From JAISGQ01 sp045536305 (GTDB lineage Bacteria; Bacillota; Clostridia; Oscillospirales; Acutalibacteraceae), in the NCBI GenBank assembly GCA_045536305.1, contig JAZSNH010000089.1, positions 36,375-100,374 of the forward strand: 64,000 nt of DNA. Reading direction: 5' to 3'. The position numbers and the translations under genes are program-made. How positions within the stretch are numbered: the first letter of the stretch is position 1; every line of letters starts with the position of its first letter. Below are positions 1-8,592 of the stretch, in pieces. The notes under the pieces are model-generated. The model did not search any database, was not told where the DNA came from, and saw only the letters and a program-made list of their open reading frames with translations.

Positions 1-6
1 TGAGAG

Positions 7-636
7 ATGAAGTATAATAAGTCATCGCGTGTGATTTCGATTCATACCGAAAATGTCAGAAATTCTCTTTTTTCAAGTCCTACTCTTATTCGTGCATCGG
101 GTGTTGCAGTCATTGCAGGTGCCGCTATAAGCGGTGCAAATGCTTTGATATTAACATTTATTGTATTGAGCTTACTCCTTGCCATAGGTCTTACAACGAT
201 TCTTGACGGTGACAGACTTGAATATCCTGTCAAGCCGATTGTGTATACGGCAGTGAGTGTGTTTACATTGTTTTCACTGTTGATTATTATTAAACAGATA
301 TTTCCCGAACAGCTGAATAATATAGGTGTATACGCACCTCTTATGGCATTTAACTCATTGGTTTTGTGCAGAAGTGAGGAGGATGCCCCGATGCTTCTAA
401 GCACGGAAACAGTGTCTGATGCACTGGCATTGACGGCAGTCTTTGCCTTAATCGCATTTCCTGTTTCGATTGTAAGAGAAATAATAGGAAGCGGGAGTTT
501 GTTCGGATTAAAGCTGGGATTTGAAGGCAACAAAGCGTTTTTGCTTCCTTTTTCGGGTTTTATCCTTTCCGGATTTCTTGTTGCCCTTATCAGAAAAATT
601 ACAGCTCTTAATAACAGAGAGGAGGGTGCTACGTGA
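7..636 (+). CDS. RnfE/NqrD-like membrane subunit lacking cluster cysteines
   Basis: This 209-residue, mostly hydrophobic protein has about six membrane segments. The family (RnfE/NqrD) forms part of the ion-pumping ferredoxin:NAD or NADH:quinone oxidoreductase in the cytoplasmic membrane. The C-terminal block REIIGSGSLFG matches the RnfE block REVLGNGSLFG, and APLMAFNSLVL lines up with the family's IPLIVVNCIVL. At the two places where the family has iron-sulphur cysteines, this protein has alanine (near residue 34) and serine (in FNS). It overlaps the next gene by 4 bases, so the two are translationally coupled. The rest of the operon lies before the window. Membership of the Rnf/Nqr superfamily is fairly sure; the function is open. 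Confidence 0.72.
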   Translation: MKYNKSSRVISIHTENVRNSLFSSPTLIRASGVAVIAGAAISGANALILTFIVLSLLLAIGLTTILDGDRLEYPVKPIVYTAVSVFTLFSLLIIIKQIFPEQLNNIGVYAPLMAFNSLVLCRSEEDAPMLLSTETVSDALALTAVFALIAFPVSIVREIIGSGSLFGLKLGFEGNKAFLLPFSGFILSGFLVALIRKITALNNREEGAT

Positions 637-1280
637 CACTAGGAATCTTTCTCTCATATTCTCTTGTAGCTGTTTTTGCCTTAAATCCGCTATTTGCGGC
701 AATAACAGGTGTGGACAGTTTTCTTGATGCATTGAAAAAACCGAAGCGACTTCTTGTTCTTTGTGTTGCGGTGTCTGTTTTTTCTCTGTTGGCATCAATG
801 ATAATGTATCCGATTGATATAAATCTAAAAAATGAAGAACCTGCAATGAGCGTCCGTGGACTGATTTTTTCCTGTATTATGCTTGCACTGTTTTATTTAT
901 CAACTAAAATAGTCAGGGCGGTTTCAACAGGATTTTATGAAAAATATAAGGATCTTCTGGCGCCAGCCGCTCTTAACGGAACTGCTATCGGCACTGCAAT
1001 GATTATAGCTTATGACAGCTTTCTGGGGCTTGAAAAGGTCAACTTCCTTGTTTTTGATAACTTTTCTTCGTTTTCAATAGTTGTGGCTATCGGGATCGGA
1101 ACAGGAATTGCATTTTCTGTTGCGGCACTGCTCGTTACGGAAGGATTGAGAATTGCAAATAATCCCGACCTTTCGTCAAACATGAAAGGTGCACCGATAT
1201 TGCTGATCTACATTGGAATACTTTCGATGGCGTTTTATTTTGTTTTTGGAAATATTACGCTGTTTGGAACAGGTGCATAA
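633..1280 (+). CDS. RnfA/NqrE-like membrane subunit lacking cluster cysteines
   Basis: A 215-residue polytopic membrane protein with about six segments, started by GTG inside the stop region of the previous gene (GTGA overlap). The family is RnfA/NqrE, the pseudo-symmetric partner of RnfE/NqrD. The tail KGAPILLIYIGILSMAF matches the RnfA pattern KGIPISLITAGLMSLAF. Where RnfA has GICPFLG and TTNCAVLG, this protein has GVDSFLD and ALNGTAIG, so both cysteine ligands are gone. A terminator follows and no rnfB is present downstream, although rnfB normally ends the rnfCDGEAB operon. It could be a repurposed paralogue of the Rnf complex or a membrane scaffold without electron transfer. Confidence 0.68.
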   Translation: MTLGIFLSYSLVAVFALNPLFAAITGVDSFLDALKKPKRLLVLCVAVSVFSLLASMIMYPIDINLKNEEPAMSVRGLIFSCIMLALFYLSTKIVRAVSTGFYEKYKDLLAPAALNGTAIGTAMIIAYDSFLGLEKVNFLVFDNFSSFSIVVAIGIGTGIAFSVAALLVTEGLRIANNPDLSSNMKGAPILLIYIGILSMAFYFVFGNITLFGTGA

Positions 1281-1282
1281 CT

Positions 1283-1323
1283 AAAAAATAAAGCCGCTGT
1301 ATTTTCAGTGGCTTTATTTTTTA
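1283..1323 (+). terminator. Rho-independent terminator of the Rnf-like operon
   Basis: The stem AATAAAGCCGCTG pairs with CAGTGGCTTTATT (one G-U pair) around a six-base loop, followed by a T run. It lies 3 bases after the stop codon. Confidence 0.85.
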
Positions 1324-1341
1324 ATTTATATCTTAAACATG

Positions 1342-1370
1342 TTGCTTAACTACACAAAATATGCTATGAT
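1342..1370 (+). promoter_or_regulatory. Candidate sigma-70 type promoter of the miaB-mutSL run
   Basis: A TTGCTT box (1342-1347) and a TATGAT box (1365-1370) are separated by exactly 17 bases, about 50 bases before the miaB start and directly after a terminator. It probably drives the long plus-strand operon that begins with miaB. Confidence 0.55.
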
Positions 1371-1423
1371 AAATAAAATAAATAACTAAATGTATACTTT
1401 TGACTTGGTTTACATAAAACATC

Positions 1424-2833
1424 TTGCGTCAATTGGAAGTGAAAATATTGCATTCATACGCAGAAACAGAAAAATTTTGCATGATGACAGCCTCTGTATT
1501 AGAGGCAAAATATGAAGGGAAAGAGCCACTTGCTTTTGTTCATACCTACGGCTGTCAGGGCAATGTTGCAGACTCAGAACAGATTAAGGGACTTCTTGTT
1601 AAAATGGGATACAGTATCACCGAGTCGGCAGACGAGGCGGACTTTATACTTTACAATACATGTGCTGTTCGAGAGCATGCAGAAGACAGAGTGTTTGGAA
1701 ATGTAGGTGCGCTTAAGCATCTTAAGCGACGCAGACCCGGAATAATTATTGCCTTATGCGGATGCATGGTTCAGCAGCAGCATATAGCAGATAAATTCAA
1801 AGAGCATTATCCGTATGTGAATCTTATTTTTGGAACACATCTTATTCCTCGTTTTCCTGAACTTCTGTACAGAGTATTAACCGGCGAAAAAAGAGTTTTT
1901 GAACTTGACCAGACAGATAATTCTGTTGTTGAGGGGTTACCTGTCGTAAGAGACAGCAAAATTAAAGGCTGGCTTCCTATTATGTACGGCTGCGATAATT
2001 TCTGTTCTTACTGTATTGTTCCTCATGTAAGAGGAAGGGAAAGAAGCAGAAAATCAGATGCTATTATTGCTCAGGCCAAGGAAATGGTTTCCGCAGGATA
2101 TAAGGATATCACTCTATTAGGGCAAAATGTAAACAGCTATGGAAAAAAAGATGATTGCGAAATTGATTTTACGAAGCTTATCACAGAGCTTGATAAGATA
2201 GACGGTGAATTTTGGCTCAGATTTATGACCAGTCATCCTAAGGATTGTACAAAAGAGCTTATAGATGCAATGGCAAGTTCAAAGCATTTGGCACATCATA
2301 TTCATCTGCCTTTTCAGAGCGGTTCAAACAGGATCCTTAAGGAAATGAACCGAAAATATACGATAGAGCATTATAAAGAGCTTGTTGCGATGGCAAGAGA
2401 GGCAATGCCTGATGTTTCGCTGACGAGTGATGTCATAGTCGGTTTTCCGGGTGAAACAAGGGGGGAATTTGAGGAAACGCTGAAGGCGATAGAAGAAATC
2501 GGCTTTACTTCCTTGTTTACCTTTATCTATTCCCCGAGAGAAGGTACTCCTGCCGCAAAATTACACGATCCCGTACCTTATGAAGAAAAATCGAAATGGC
2601 TCAGAGAGCTAATTTCATTGCAGGAAAGCATTGCGGCAAAAAAAAGTGCTTCCATGGTGGGCTCAAAACAAAGAGTTCTGGTTGAGGGAGAGGCGAAAAA
2701 CGGCCTTTTATCCTGCAGGACATCAACAAATATAATTATTGAAGCGGAGGGCAGCACAGAGCTGATCGGAAAATTTGTCTGCGCGGAAGTTACTACCGCG
2801 CTCAATTGGATACTCAGAGGAAAAATTATATAA
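1424..2833 (+). CDS. miaB: tRNA-2-methylthio-N6-dimethylallyladenosine synthase MiaB
   Basis: MiaB is a radical-SAM methylthiotransferase that adds the 2-methylthio group to i6A37 of tRNAs reading UNN codons; the i6A itself is made by MiaA, encoded further down the same run. Seen here: the N-terminal cluster cysteines in TYGCQ, NTCAVRE and CGCM, the radical-SAM motif CDNFCSYC, and a C-terminal TRAM-like region. The length (up to 469 residues) is normal. The start is uncertain: the frame opens after a TAA at 1415, TTG 1424 has no good ribosome-binding site, and ATG 1481 or 1484 are possible alternatives. The gene follows a candidate promoter and precedes a YlbF-family gene by 17 bases. Confidence 0.93.
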   Translation: MRQLEVKILHSYAETEKFCMMTASVLEAKYEGKEPLAFVHTYGCQGNVADSEQIKGLLVKMGYSITESADEADFILYNTCAVREHAEDRVFGNVGALKHLKRRRPGIIIALCGCMVQQQHIADKFKEHYPYVNLIFGTHLIPRFPELLYRVLTGEKRVFELDQTDNSVVEGLPVVRDSKIKGWLPIMYGCDNFCSYCIVPHVRGRERSRKSDAIIAQAKEMVSAGYKDITLLGQNVNSYGKKDDCEIDFTKLITELDKIDGEFWLRFMTSHPKDCTKELIDAMASSKHLAHHIHLPFQSGSNRILKEMNRKYTIEHYKELVAMAREAMPDVSLTSDVIVGFPGETRGEFEETLKAIEEIGFTSLFTFIYSPREGTPAAKLHDPVPYEEKSKWLRELISLQESIAAKKSASMVGSKQRVLVEGEAKNGLLSCRTSTNIIIEAEGSTELIGKFVCAEVTTALNWILRGKII

Positions 2834-2850
2834 AAAAGGAGAAATAAAAA

Positions 2851-3261
2851 ATGGACGTAATCACAATTGCAAGACAGCTTGGAAAGGCACTTCAGGAGGA
2901 AGAGGCATACAAGAGAATGGTCGCGGCAGCAGCTGCAAACGATGCAAATGCCGAGCTTCAGGAAGAGATTGAGAAATTTAATCTTATCAGATTTCAGCTC
3001 AACGAGGAGATTTCCAAGGAGGATGCAGACAAGGAAAAGGTTGACGGTCTTCAGAAAGAGCTTTCTGAGATTTTTGAAAAGGTCACAGCCGATCCCAATA
3101 TGATCTTATTTAATGATGCAAGAACCGAGTTCGAAGTTATTCTTGACAAAATCAATCAGATCATCACAGCAGCAGCAAGCGGCGATGATCCTGAAACTTA
3201 TGAGATTCATGATCATTCTTCCTGCGGCGGAGATTGTGCTTCCTGTGGAGGCTGCCACTAA
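2851..3261 (+). CDS. ylbF: YlbF/YmcA-family protein with cysteine-rich tail
   Basis: A 136-residue, mainly alpha-helical protein of the YlbF/YmcA family. In Bacillus subtilis YlbF, YmcA and YaaT form an iron-sulphur-containing complex that guides RNase Y and affects competence, sporulation and biofilm formation. Residues 1-115 are the charged helical domain. The last residues carry cysteines at 125, 129, 132 and 135 (CGGDCASCGGC), a plausible metal or cluster site. A clear ribosome-binding site (AAAAAGGAG) precedes ATG 2851. The gene sits between miaB and a HAD phosphatase. Family assignment is good; the role in this organism is inferred. Confidence 0.82.
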   Translation: MDVITIARQLGKALQEEEAYKRMVAAAAANDANAELQEEIEKFNLIRFQLNEEISKEDADKEKVDGLQKELSEIFEKVTADPNMILFNDARTEFEVILDKINQIITAAASGDDPETYEIHDHSSCGGDCASCGGCH

Positions 3262-3296
3262 TTCCTAAGAAACTTATATGAAGGAAGGCTCTGAAA

Positions 3297-3983
3297 ATGC
3301 GTTACAGTTATCTTTTTTTCGATGCTGATGAAACTCTCTATGATTTTAAGCATTCTGAGAAAACTGCTTTTTTCAGAGCCTTTGAATCTTTTGGTTTAAC
3401 ATGTGAAGAAAAATGGGAAAAGGTGTATTCGGAGATCAACAGGAAGTACTGGCTTAAATACAATAAGGGCAAGGTAACAAAGGATGAGCTTATGAGGGGA
3501 AGGTTTGCAGATCTCCTTAAAAAAATGAAAATAAGGCTTGACCCTGCAGAGCTTAATAACCGTTACAGAGAAAAGCTCGGAGAAGACGCAGCGCTCCTTC
3601 CTGATGCTTACGAAGTAATCAATAAACTCTCCCAAAAATATAAACTTGTAATGATCACAAACGGGTTTGAAAAACAGCAGCAGTCGCGATTTATTCTTTC
3701 GGGAATATCCGAGTGTTTTGAAGGCTGCTATACATCAGACAAAATAGGAGTCGCAAAACCTTCGAAAGAATATTTTGACAAGGTTATTTCTGCAGTAGGT
3801 ATCGAAGACAGATCAAAAATACTTATAATCGGCGATTCGCTTTCCTCGGATATTGAGGGAGGGAATAATGCCGGAATCGATGTTTGCTGGTTTAATCCGA
3901 ATGGCAAAAAGAGACCTAAAAAATATAAAATTGACTTTGAAATTAAACGGCTTACCGAGCTGTATGAAATATTAAGTGTATAG
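3297..3983 (+). CDS. HAD-superfamily hydrolase, YjjG-like nucleotidase
   Basis: A 228-residue haloacid-dehalogenase-fold phosphatase, probably cytoplasmic. The catalytic motif FDADETLYDF near residue 8 supplies the nucleophile and acid/base aspartates. Motif II is seen at MITNG, and motif III/IV at KIGVAKP followed by IIGDSLSSDIEGG. The DADETLYDF signature and the helical cap resemble the YjjG/YfnB group of nucleotidases that remove non-canonical pyrimidine nucleotides, which would suit a position directly before mutS. Substrate is not provable from sequence. The gene ends 11 bases before the preferred mutS start. Confidence 0.8.
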   Translation: MRYSYLFFDADETLYDFKHSEKTAFFRAFESFGLTCEEKWEKVYSEINRKYWLKYNKGKVTKDELMRGRFADLLKKMKIRLDPAELNNRYREKLGEDAALLPDAYEVINKLSQKYKLVMITNGFEKQQQSRFILSGISECFEGCYTSDKIGVAKPSKEYFDKVISAVGIEDRSKILIIGDSLSSDIEGGNNAGIDVCWFNPNGKKRPKKYKIDFEIKRLTELYEILSV

Positions 3984-3994
3984 GAGTGAAGGTC

Positions 3995-6592
3995 GTGGGC
4001 GAACTTTCACCAATGATGAGACAATATCTGTCAATTAAAGAAGAAAATCCCGAGGCTCTGCTTTTTTTTCGTCTCGGTGATTTTTATGAGCTGTTTTTTG
4101 AGGATGCAAAAATAGTTTCCAAGGAATTGGATCTTGTTCTGACAGGCAGAGACTGCGGACTGGAGGAACGTGCGCCTATGTGCGGCGTGCCGTTTCATTC
4201 CTATGAGGGTTATGTTGCAAAGCTTGTTGCAAGAGGCTTTAAAATTGCAATATGCGAGCAGACGGAAGATCCCGCACAGGCAAAAGGTTTAGTTCGCAGA
4301 GAGGTAATTCGTGTTATAACACCGGGTACGATAGTTGAAAGCTATATGCTTGACGAGGGAAGAAACAATTATCTTGCTGTTATAAATCTTGATGAAAACG
4401 GATGCGGACTTTGCTTTGCCGATGTTTCTACCGGTGAGATAGATATCACTGAGCTTCCTCAAAATTCTGACAGTGAAATAAATGCGGAGCTTTCAAGATT
4501 TTTGCCAAGCGAGCTTCTTGTCAGCGGCGATGTTTTCAATAATGCGGCTATCAGTGAGCACATAAAAAACAGACTTCAGATCGAAAGCGTTGATGAGGCG
4601 GATTTCAGCCTTGAAATGGTAGAATGTACAAGCATATTAGCATCTCAGTTTTCCTCTGAAGCAATCGAAGAAACAAAGCTTGCAGAAAGACCCCACGCCG
4701 CAAAGGCTGTATGTGCGCTTTTAGGCTATCTTAAAAAGACACAGAAAAGCGGACTCGAAAGAATAAATACTCTCAGATATTACGAGGGCGAGCAATACAT
4801 GAAGCTCGATCCGTCTACAAAACGGAATCTGGAGCTTACCGAAACCATGCGCTCGCGAGAGAAAAAGGGCTCGCTCCTTGGAGTGCTGGACAGAACAAAG
4901 ACTGCAATGGGTAAACGCCTTATGCGTTCCTGGATGGAAAGACCGCTTTTAAATCCTGCGAGGATACATGCAAGACTTAATGCTGTAGAGATGCTGTCCT
5001 CCGATTCGATGCTGAGAACAGATTGCATAGAAGCACTCAATGGTATTTGCGATATAGAAAGGCTTATTACAAAGATAGTATACGGTTCAGCAAATGCACG
5101 CGATCTTCGTGCGCTTGCAGGCGCACTCGGTTCTATGCCGGAAATAAAAAATCTGCTTTCGGAAATACGTACGGCAGAACTGAAAAATATATACAATGAG
5201 ATTGATTTATTGGAAGATATTAGAAATCTTATTGATGTATCGATAAATGAAGAGCCTCCTGCCACGGTTCGTGAGGGGAATCTTATTAAAAACGGTTATA
5301 ACACCGAAATAGACGAGCTTCGATATACCATGTCAAGTGAAAAGGAAATACTTGCTTCGGTTGAGGCAAAGGAAAGAGAGGCAACAGGTATACCAAAGCT
5401 TAAGATAGGCTATAATCGTGTTTTCGGATATTATATTGAGGTTACGAATTCTTATAAAAATCAGGTGCCTGAGACCTACATAAGAAAACAGACACTTGCA
5501 AACTGCGAGCGATATATCACAGGTGAGCTTAAGGAAATAGAAGGCAGAGTTCTGGGAGCAAATGACAGGCTTTTAAAGCTTGAATATGCAATATTTGATG
5601 AGATACGAAGAAATGTGGCTGCTGCTCATGATAGAGTACAAAGTACAGCTGCTGCAATTGCCAAGCTAGACGTTTATTGTTCCTTTGCAGAGGTTTCTTG
5701 CAGAAATAACTATTGCAGACCCAATGTCAATGACAGCGGAAACATAATCTTAAGAGCAAGCAGACATCCGGTAGTAGAAGAATTAAACAGCAGAAGTTTT
5801 GTTCCGAACGATGTTACACTTGATAAAAAAGATAACCGCATTGCAATTATTACAGGACCTAATATGGCCGGTAAATCTACTTATATGCGGCAGGTTGCAC
5901 TTATTGTCTACATGGCGCAGATAGGCTGTTATGTGCCTGCCGAAAGTGCGGAAATCGGTATTGTTGACAGCATTTTTACACGTGTTGGTGCTTCTGATGA
6001 TCTTGCGTCCGGTCAATCGACATTTATGGTCGAAATGAATGAGGTGTCTTATATACTTAAGAATGCAACCTCGTCAAGCCTGCTTATTCTTGATGAAATT
6101 GGCAGAGGTACATCTACTTTTGACGGAATGAGCATTGCAAGGGCTGTTTTGGAATATGTGGCAGATAAGAGAAAGCTTGGCGCAAAGGCTTTGTTTGCGA
6201 CTCATTATCATGAGCTTACCGCACTCGAGGAAACACTGCAGGGAGTAAAAAATTATAATATAGCCGTAAAAAAACATGGCGATGATATCACTTTCCTGAG
6301 AATGATAGTTCGAGGCGGTGCTGATGACAGCTACGGCATTGAGGTCGCCAAGCTTGCGGGTATTCCCGATTGGGTTATTAAAAGAGCGAAAGATGTTCTT
6401 GCACAGCTTGAATCGGGAAAGCTTGAGGCTCCTAAAGTAAAGATAAAGCAAAGCAGCGATCAGATGTTTATTCCAATGACTCCGCCCGAAGAAACAGAGG
6501 CGATAAGAAGGATAAAGAGTATTGATATAAACACTCTTACACCGATAGAAGCACTTACAACACTTAATGATCTTATTAAGCTTTTGCAGTAA
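3995..6592 (+). CDS. mutS: DNA mismatch repair ATPase MutS
   Basis: MutS recognises mismatches and small loops and recruits MutL. The mismatch-binding Phe-x-Glu motif is seen as GDFYELF near the N terminus (residues 28-34), and the ATPase has Walker A GPNMAGKSTYMRQ, Walker B LLILDEIGRGTSTFDG and the THYHEL switch. The length of about 865 residues is normal. I prefer GTG 3995 as start: the AGGAG at 3982-3986 is 8 bases upstream and the product then begins MGELSPMM like other MutS proteins. The longer frame from GTG 3986 would overlap that ribosome-binding site. The gene is followed 12 bases later by mutL. Confidence 0.97.
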   Translation: MGELSPMMRQYLSIKEENPEALLFFRLGDFYELFFEDAKIVSKELDLVLTGRDCGLEERAPMCGVPFHSYEGYVAKLVARGFKIAICEQTEDPAQAKGLVRREVIRVITPGTIVESYMLDEGRNNYLAVINLDENGCGLCFADVSTGEIDITELPQNSDSEINAELSRFLPSELLVSGDVFNNAAISEHIKNRLQIESVDEADFSLEMVECTSILASQFSSEAIEETKLAERPHAAKAVCALLGYLKKTQKSGLERINTLRYYEGEQYMKLDPSTKRNLELTETMRSREKKGSLLGVLDRTKTAMGKRLMRSWMERPLLNPARIHARLNAVEMLSSDSMLRTDCIEALNGICDIERLITKIVYGSANARDLRALAGALGSMPEIKNLLSEIRTAELKNIYNEIDLLEDIRNLIDVSINEEPPATVREGNLIKNGYNTEIDELRYTMSSEKEILASVEAKEREATGIPKLKIGYNRVFGYYIEVTNSYKNQVPETYIRKQTLANCERYITGELKEIEGRVLGANDRLLKLEYAIFDEIRRNVAAAHDRVQSTAAAIAKLDVYCSFAEVSCRNNYCRPNVNDSGNIILRASRHPVVEELNSRSFVPNDVTLDKKDNRIAIITGPNMAGKSTYMRQVALIVYMAQIGCYVPAESAEIGIVDSIFTRVGASDDLASGQSTFMVEMNEVSYILKNATSSSLLILDEIGRGTSTFDGMSIARAVLEYVADKRKLGAKALFATHYHELTALEETLQGVKNYNIAVKKHGDDITFLRMIVRGGADDSYGIEVAKLAGIPDWVIKRAKDVLAQLESGKLEAPKVKIKQSSDQMFIPMTPPEETEAIRRIKSIDINTLTPIEALTTLNDLIKLLQ

Positions 6593-6604
6593 AAAGGTGG
6601 TTTT

Positions 6605-8590
6605 ATGCCTAAGGTAAAACTTCTCGATAAACATACGGCCGAACTTATTGCGGCAGGCGAAGTTGTCGAACGCCCTTCGTCCGTAATAAAGGAGCTGGTT
6701 GAAAACTCAATAGATGCCGGAGCAACATCAATTACGGTCGAAATCAAGCGCGGCGGTGTTGAAATGCTTCGCATCACAGATAATGGCTGCGGTATTTCCT
6801 CACAGGATGTTCCCACGGCGTTTCTTCGTCATGCAACAAGCAAGATAACAACGGGAGCTGATCTGGAGGCGATTTCAACACTGGGCTTCAGGGGAGAGGC
6901 ACTAGCTTCTATTGCGGCTGTATGCAGGGTTGAGCTTGTTACAAAATCCGCAGATGAATCGGTCGGAGTTCGGTATCTTATCGAGGGCGGAGAAGAAATT
7001 TTAAATGAAGAAACCGCATGCGCGGTAGGCACTACAATTATTGTAAAGGATATTTTTTACAATACACCTGCTCGAATGAAGTTTTTGAAAAAGGATGTTG
7101 CAGAAGGAAATGCATGTGCGTCCGCAATAGACAGAATAGCTTTGTCGCATCCTGAAATAGCATTTACTTTTATTCGTGACGGCAAGGAGTGTCTTCGCAC
7201 TCCGGGTGACGGAAAGCAGCTTTCTGCAATACGTGCTGTTTACGGCAAGGAATTTGCCTCAGGACTTATTCCTGTAAATTATTCTCTGAATAATGTATCT
7301 GTAGAAGGTTATGTTTCAAAGCCCGTAAATGCACGACCGAACATGAGTATGCAGATATTTTTCATAAACGGAAGGTATGTAAAAAGCAAGACCATGCAGG
7401 CCGCACTGGAAGAAGCCTGCAAAGGATCTGTAATGATAGGCAAACATCCTGCGTGTGTTTTATCGGTTAAAATATCCTGCGCCGCTGTGGACGTAAATGT
7501 TCATCCTGCAAAGCTTGAGGTGCGTTTTACCAATGAACGGCCGGTTTTCGACTGTGTTTACTGGGGTGTAAAAAATTCTCTTTCGCAAAATGATGAAAGA
7601 AAAGAAATGAAATTACCTGAAAAAAGCCCTGTCAGCGTGCGTTCGCCGCTTCCTGCAGAACTGACAAATGCAGTGCAGACGAATGTTTTCGGACCGAGCA
7701 CGGATGTAAATTCAGATGCAAAAAAAACGCTGCATGAAGCAAAAAGTAAAATAATTGAGACTGTACCGGAAAATATGCTTAACAAGGAATCCTCCGGGGT
7801 GTTTCTCGGAGATTCTGCGATTCATATCGTAAAACCAACACAATCGCATGTTTTGCCTAAATTTACGTCAATTGATATTTTCCCCGAACGAAAAACAGAG
7901 AAGCCTGAAGCGATAGCTGTACCGATAAAAGAAGAATTTGAGGAAGAAATCATCGATATTATTCCTGAGCGAAAAACCGCAAACGACAATGAAACAACTT
8001 TAGAAAACAGCAATTTTTCAATGCCTGATTATAAAATTATCGGTGAAGTTTTTAATACGTATATAATCATCGAGTCAGACAAACAACTGATCTACATAGA
8101 TAAGCATGCTGCACATGAGCGACTCAAATATAAAAAGCTCATGGAAGGAAGGCATGATCCCGCGTCACAGCTTTTGACGATTCCGCTGACTGTCACGCTT
8201 GAAAAAATGCATTATAATGCTGTGCTTGAAAATATAGACCTGCTTGCACAGGCAGGTTTCGAGATCGATGATTTCGGAATAGGCACTGTTGTTGTAAGAG
8301 CTGTTCCTGTTTATCTCGTAGGCTCGGATATTGCGAATGCTGTAATGGAGATCGCAGGGAATTTCGGAAATAAAGCTGATGCAACAATGACGGCAAAAAC
8401 TGACAGAATGTTTCAGACCATTGCGTGCAAATCGGCGATTAAAGCAGGTGACGATACAAATGCAGATGAGCTCGCTCAGCTTGTACTTGAGCTTATAGCA
8501 AATCCCGATGTGCGTTATTGCCCGCACGGTAGACCGATATGGATCACCTTAAAAAAGAGTGAAATTGAGAAAAATTTTGGCAGAGTGTGA
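6605..8590 (+). CDS. mutL: DNA mismatch repair protein MutL
   Basis: MutL couples mismatch recognition by MutS to strand removal. The GHKL ATPase domain shows ELVENSIDAGA, DNGCGI and GFRGEAL. A variable linker (about residues 330-470) leads to the C-terminal dimerisation and endonuclease domain with ACKSAIKAGD and CPHGRP, which bind metal in endonuclease-type MutL. The endonuclease signature reads DKHAAHERLKYK, where the family consensus DQHA(x)2E(x)4E ends in glutamate; here the last position is lysine. The start ATG 6605 follows AAAGGTGG. There is no mutH-like gene nearby, as expected for a nicking MutL. Confidence 0.96.
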   Translation: MPKVKLLDKHTAELIAAGEVVERPSSVIKELVENSIDAGATSITVEIKRGGVEMLRITDNGCGISSQDVPTAFLRHATSKITTGADLEAISTLGFRGEALASIAAVCRVELVTKSADESVGVRYLIEGGEEILNEETACAVGTTIIVKDIFYNTPARMKFLKKDVAEGNACASAIDRIALSHPEIAFTFIRDGKECLRTPGDGKQLSAIRAVYGKEFASGLIPVNYSLNNVSVEGYVSKPVNARPNMSMQIFFINGRYVKSKTMQAALEEACKGSVMIGKHPACVLSVKISCAAVDVNVHPAKLEVRFTNERPVFDCVYWGVKNSLSQNDERKEMKLPEKSPVSVRSPLPAELTNAVQTNVFGPSTDVNSDAKKTLHEAKSKIIETVPENMLNKESSGVFLGDSAIHIVKPTQSHVLPKFTSIDIFPERKTEKPEAIAVPIKEEFEEEIIDIIPERKTANDNETTLENSNFSMPDYKIIGEVFNTYIIIESDKQLIYIDKHAAHERLKYKKLMEGRHDPASQLLTIPLTVTLEKMHYNAVLENIDLLAQAGFEIDDFGIGTVVVRAVPVYLVGSDIANAVMEIAGNFGNKADATMTAKTDRMFQTIACKSAIKAGDDTNADELAQLVLELIANPDVRYCPHGRPIWITLKKSEIEKNFGRV

Positions 8591-8592
8591 TT

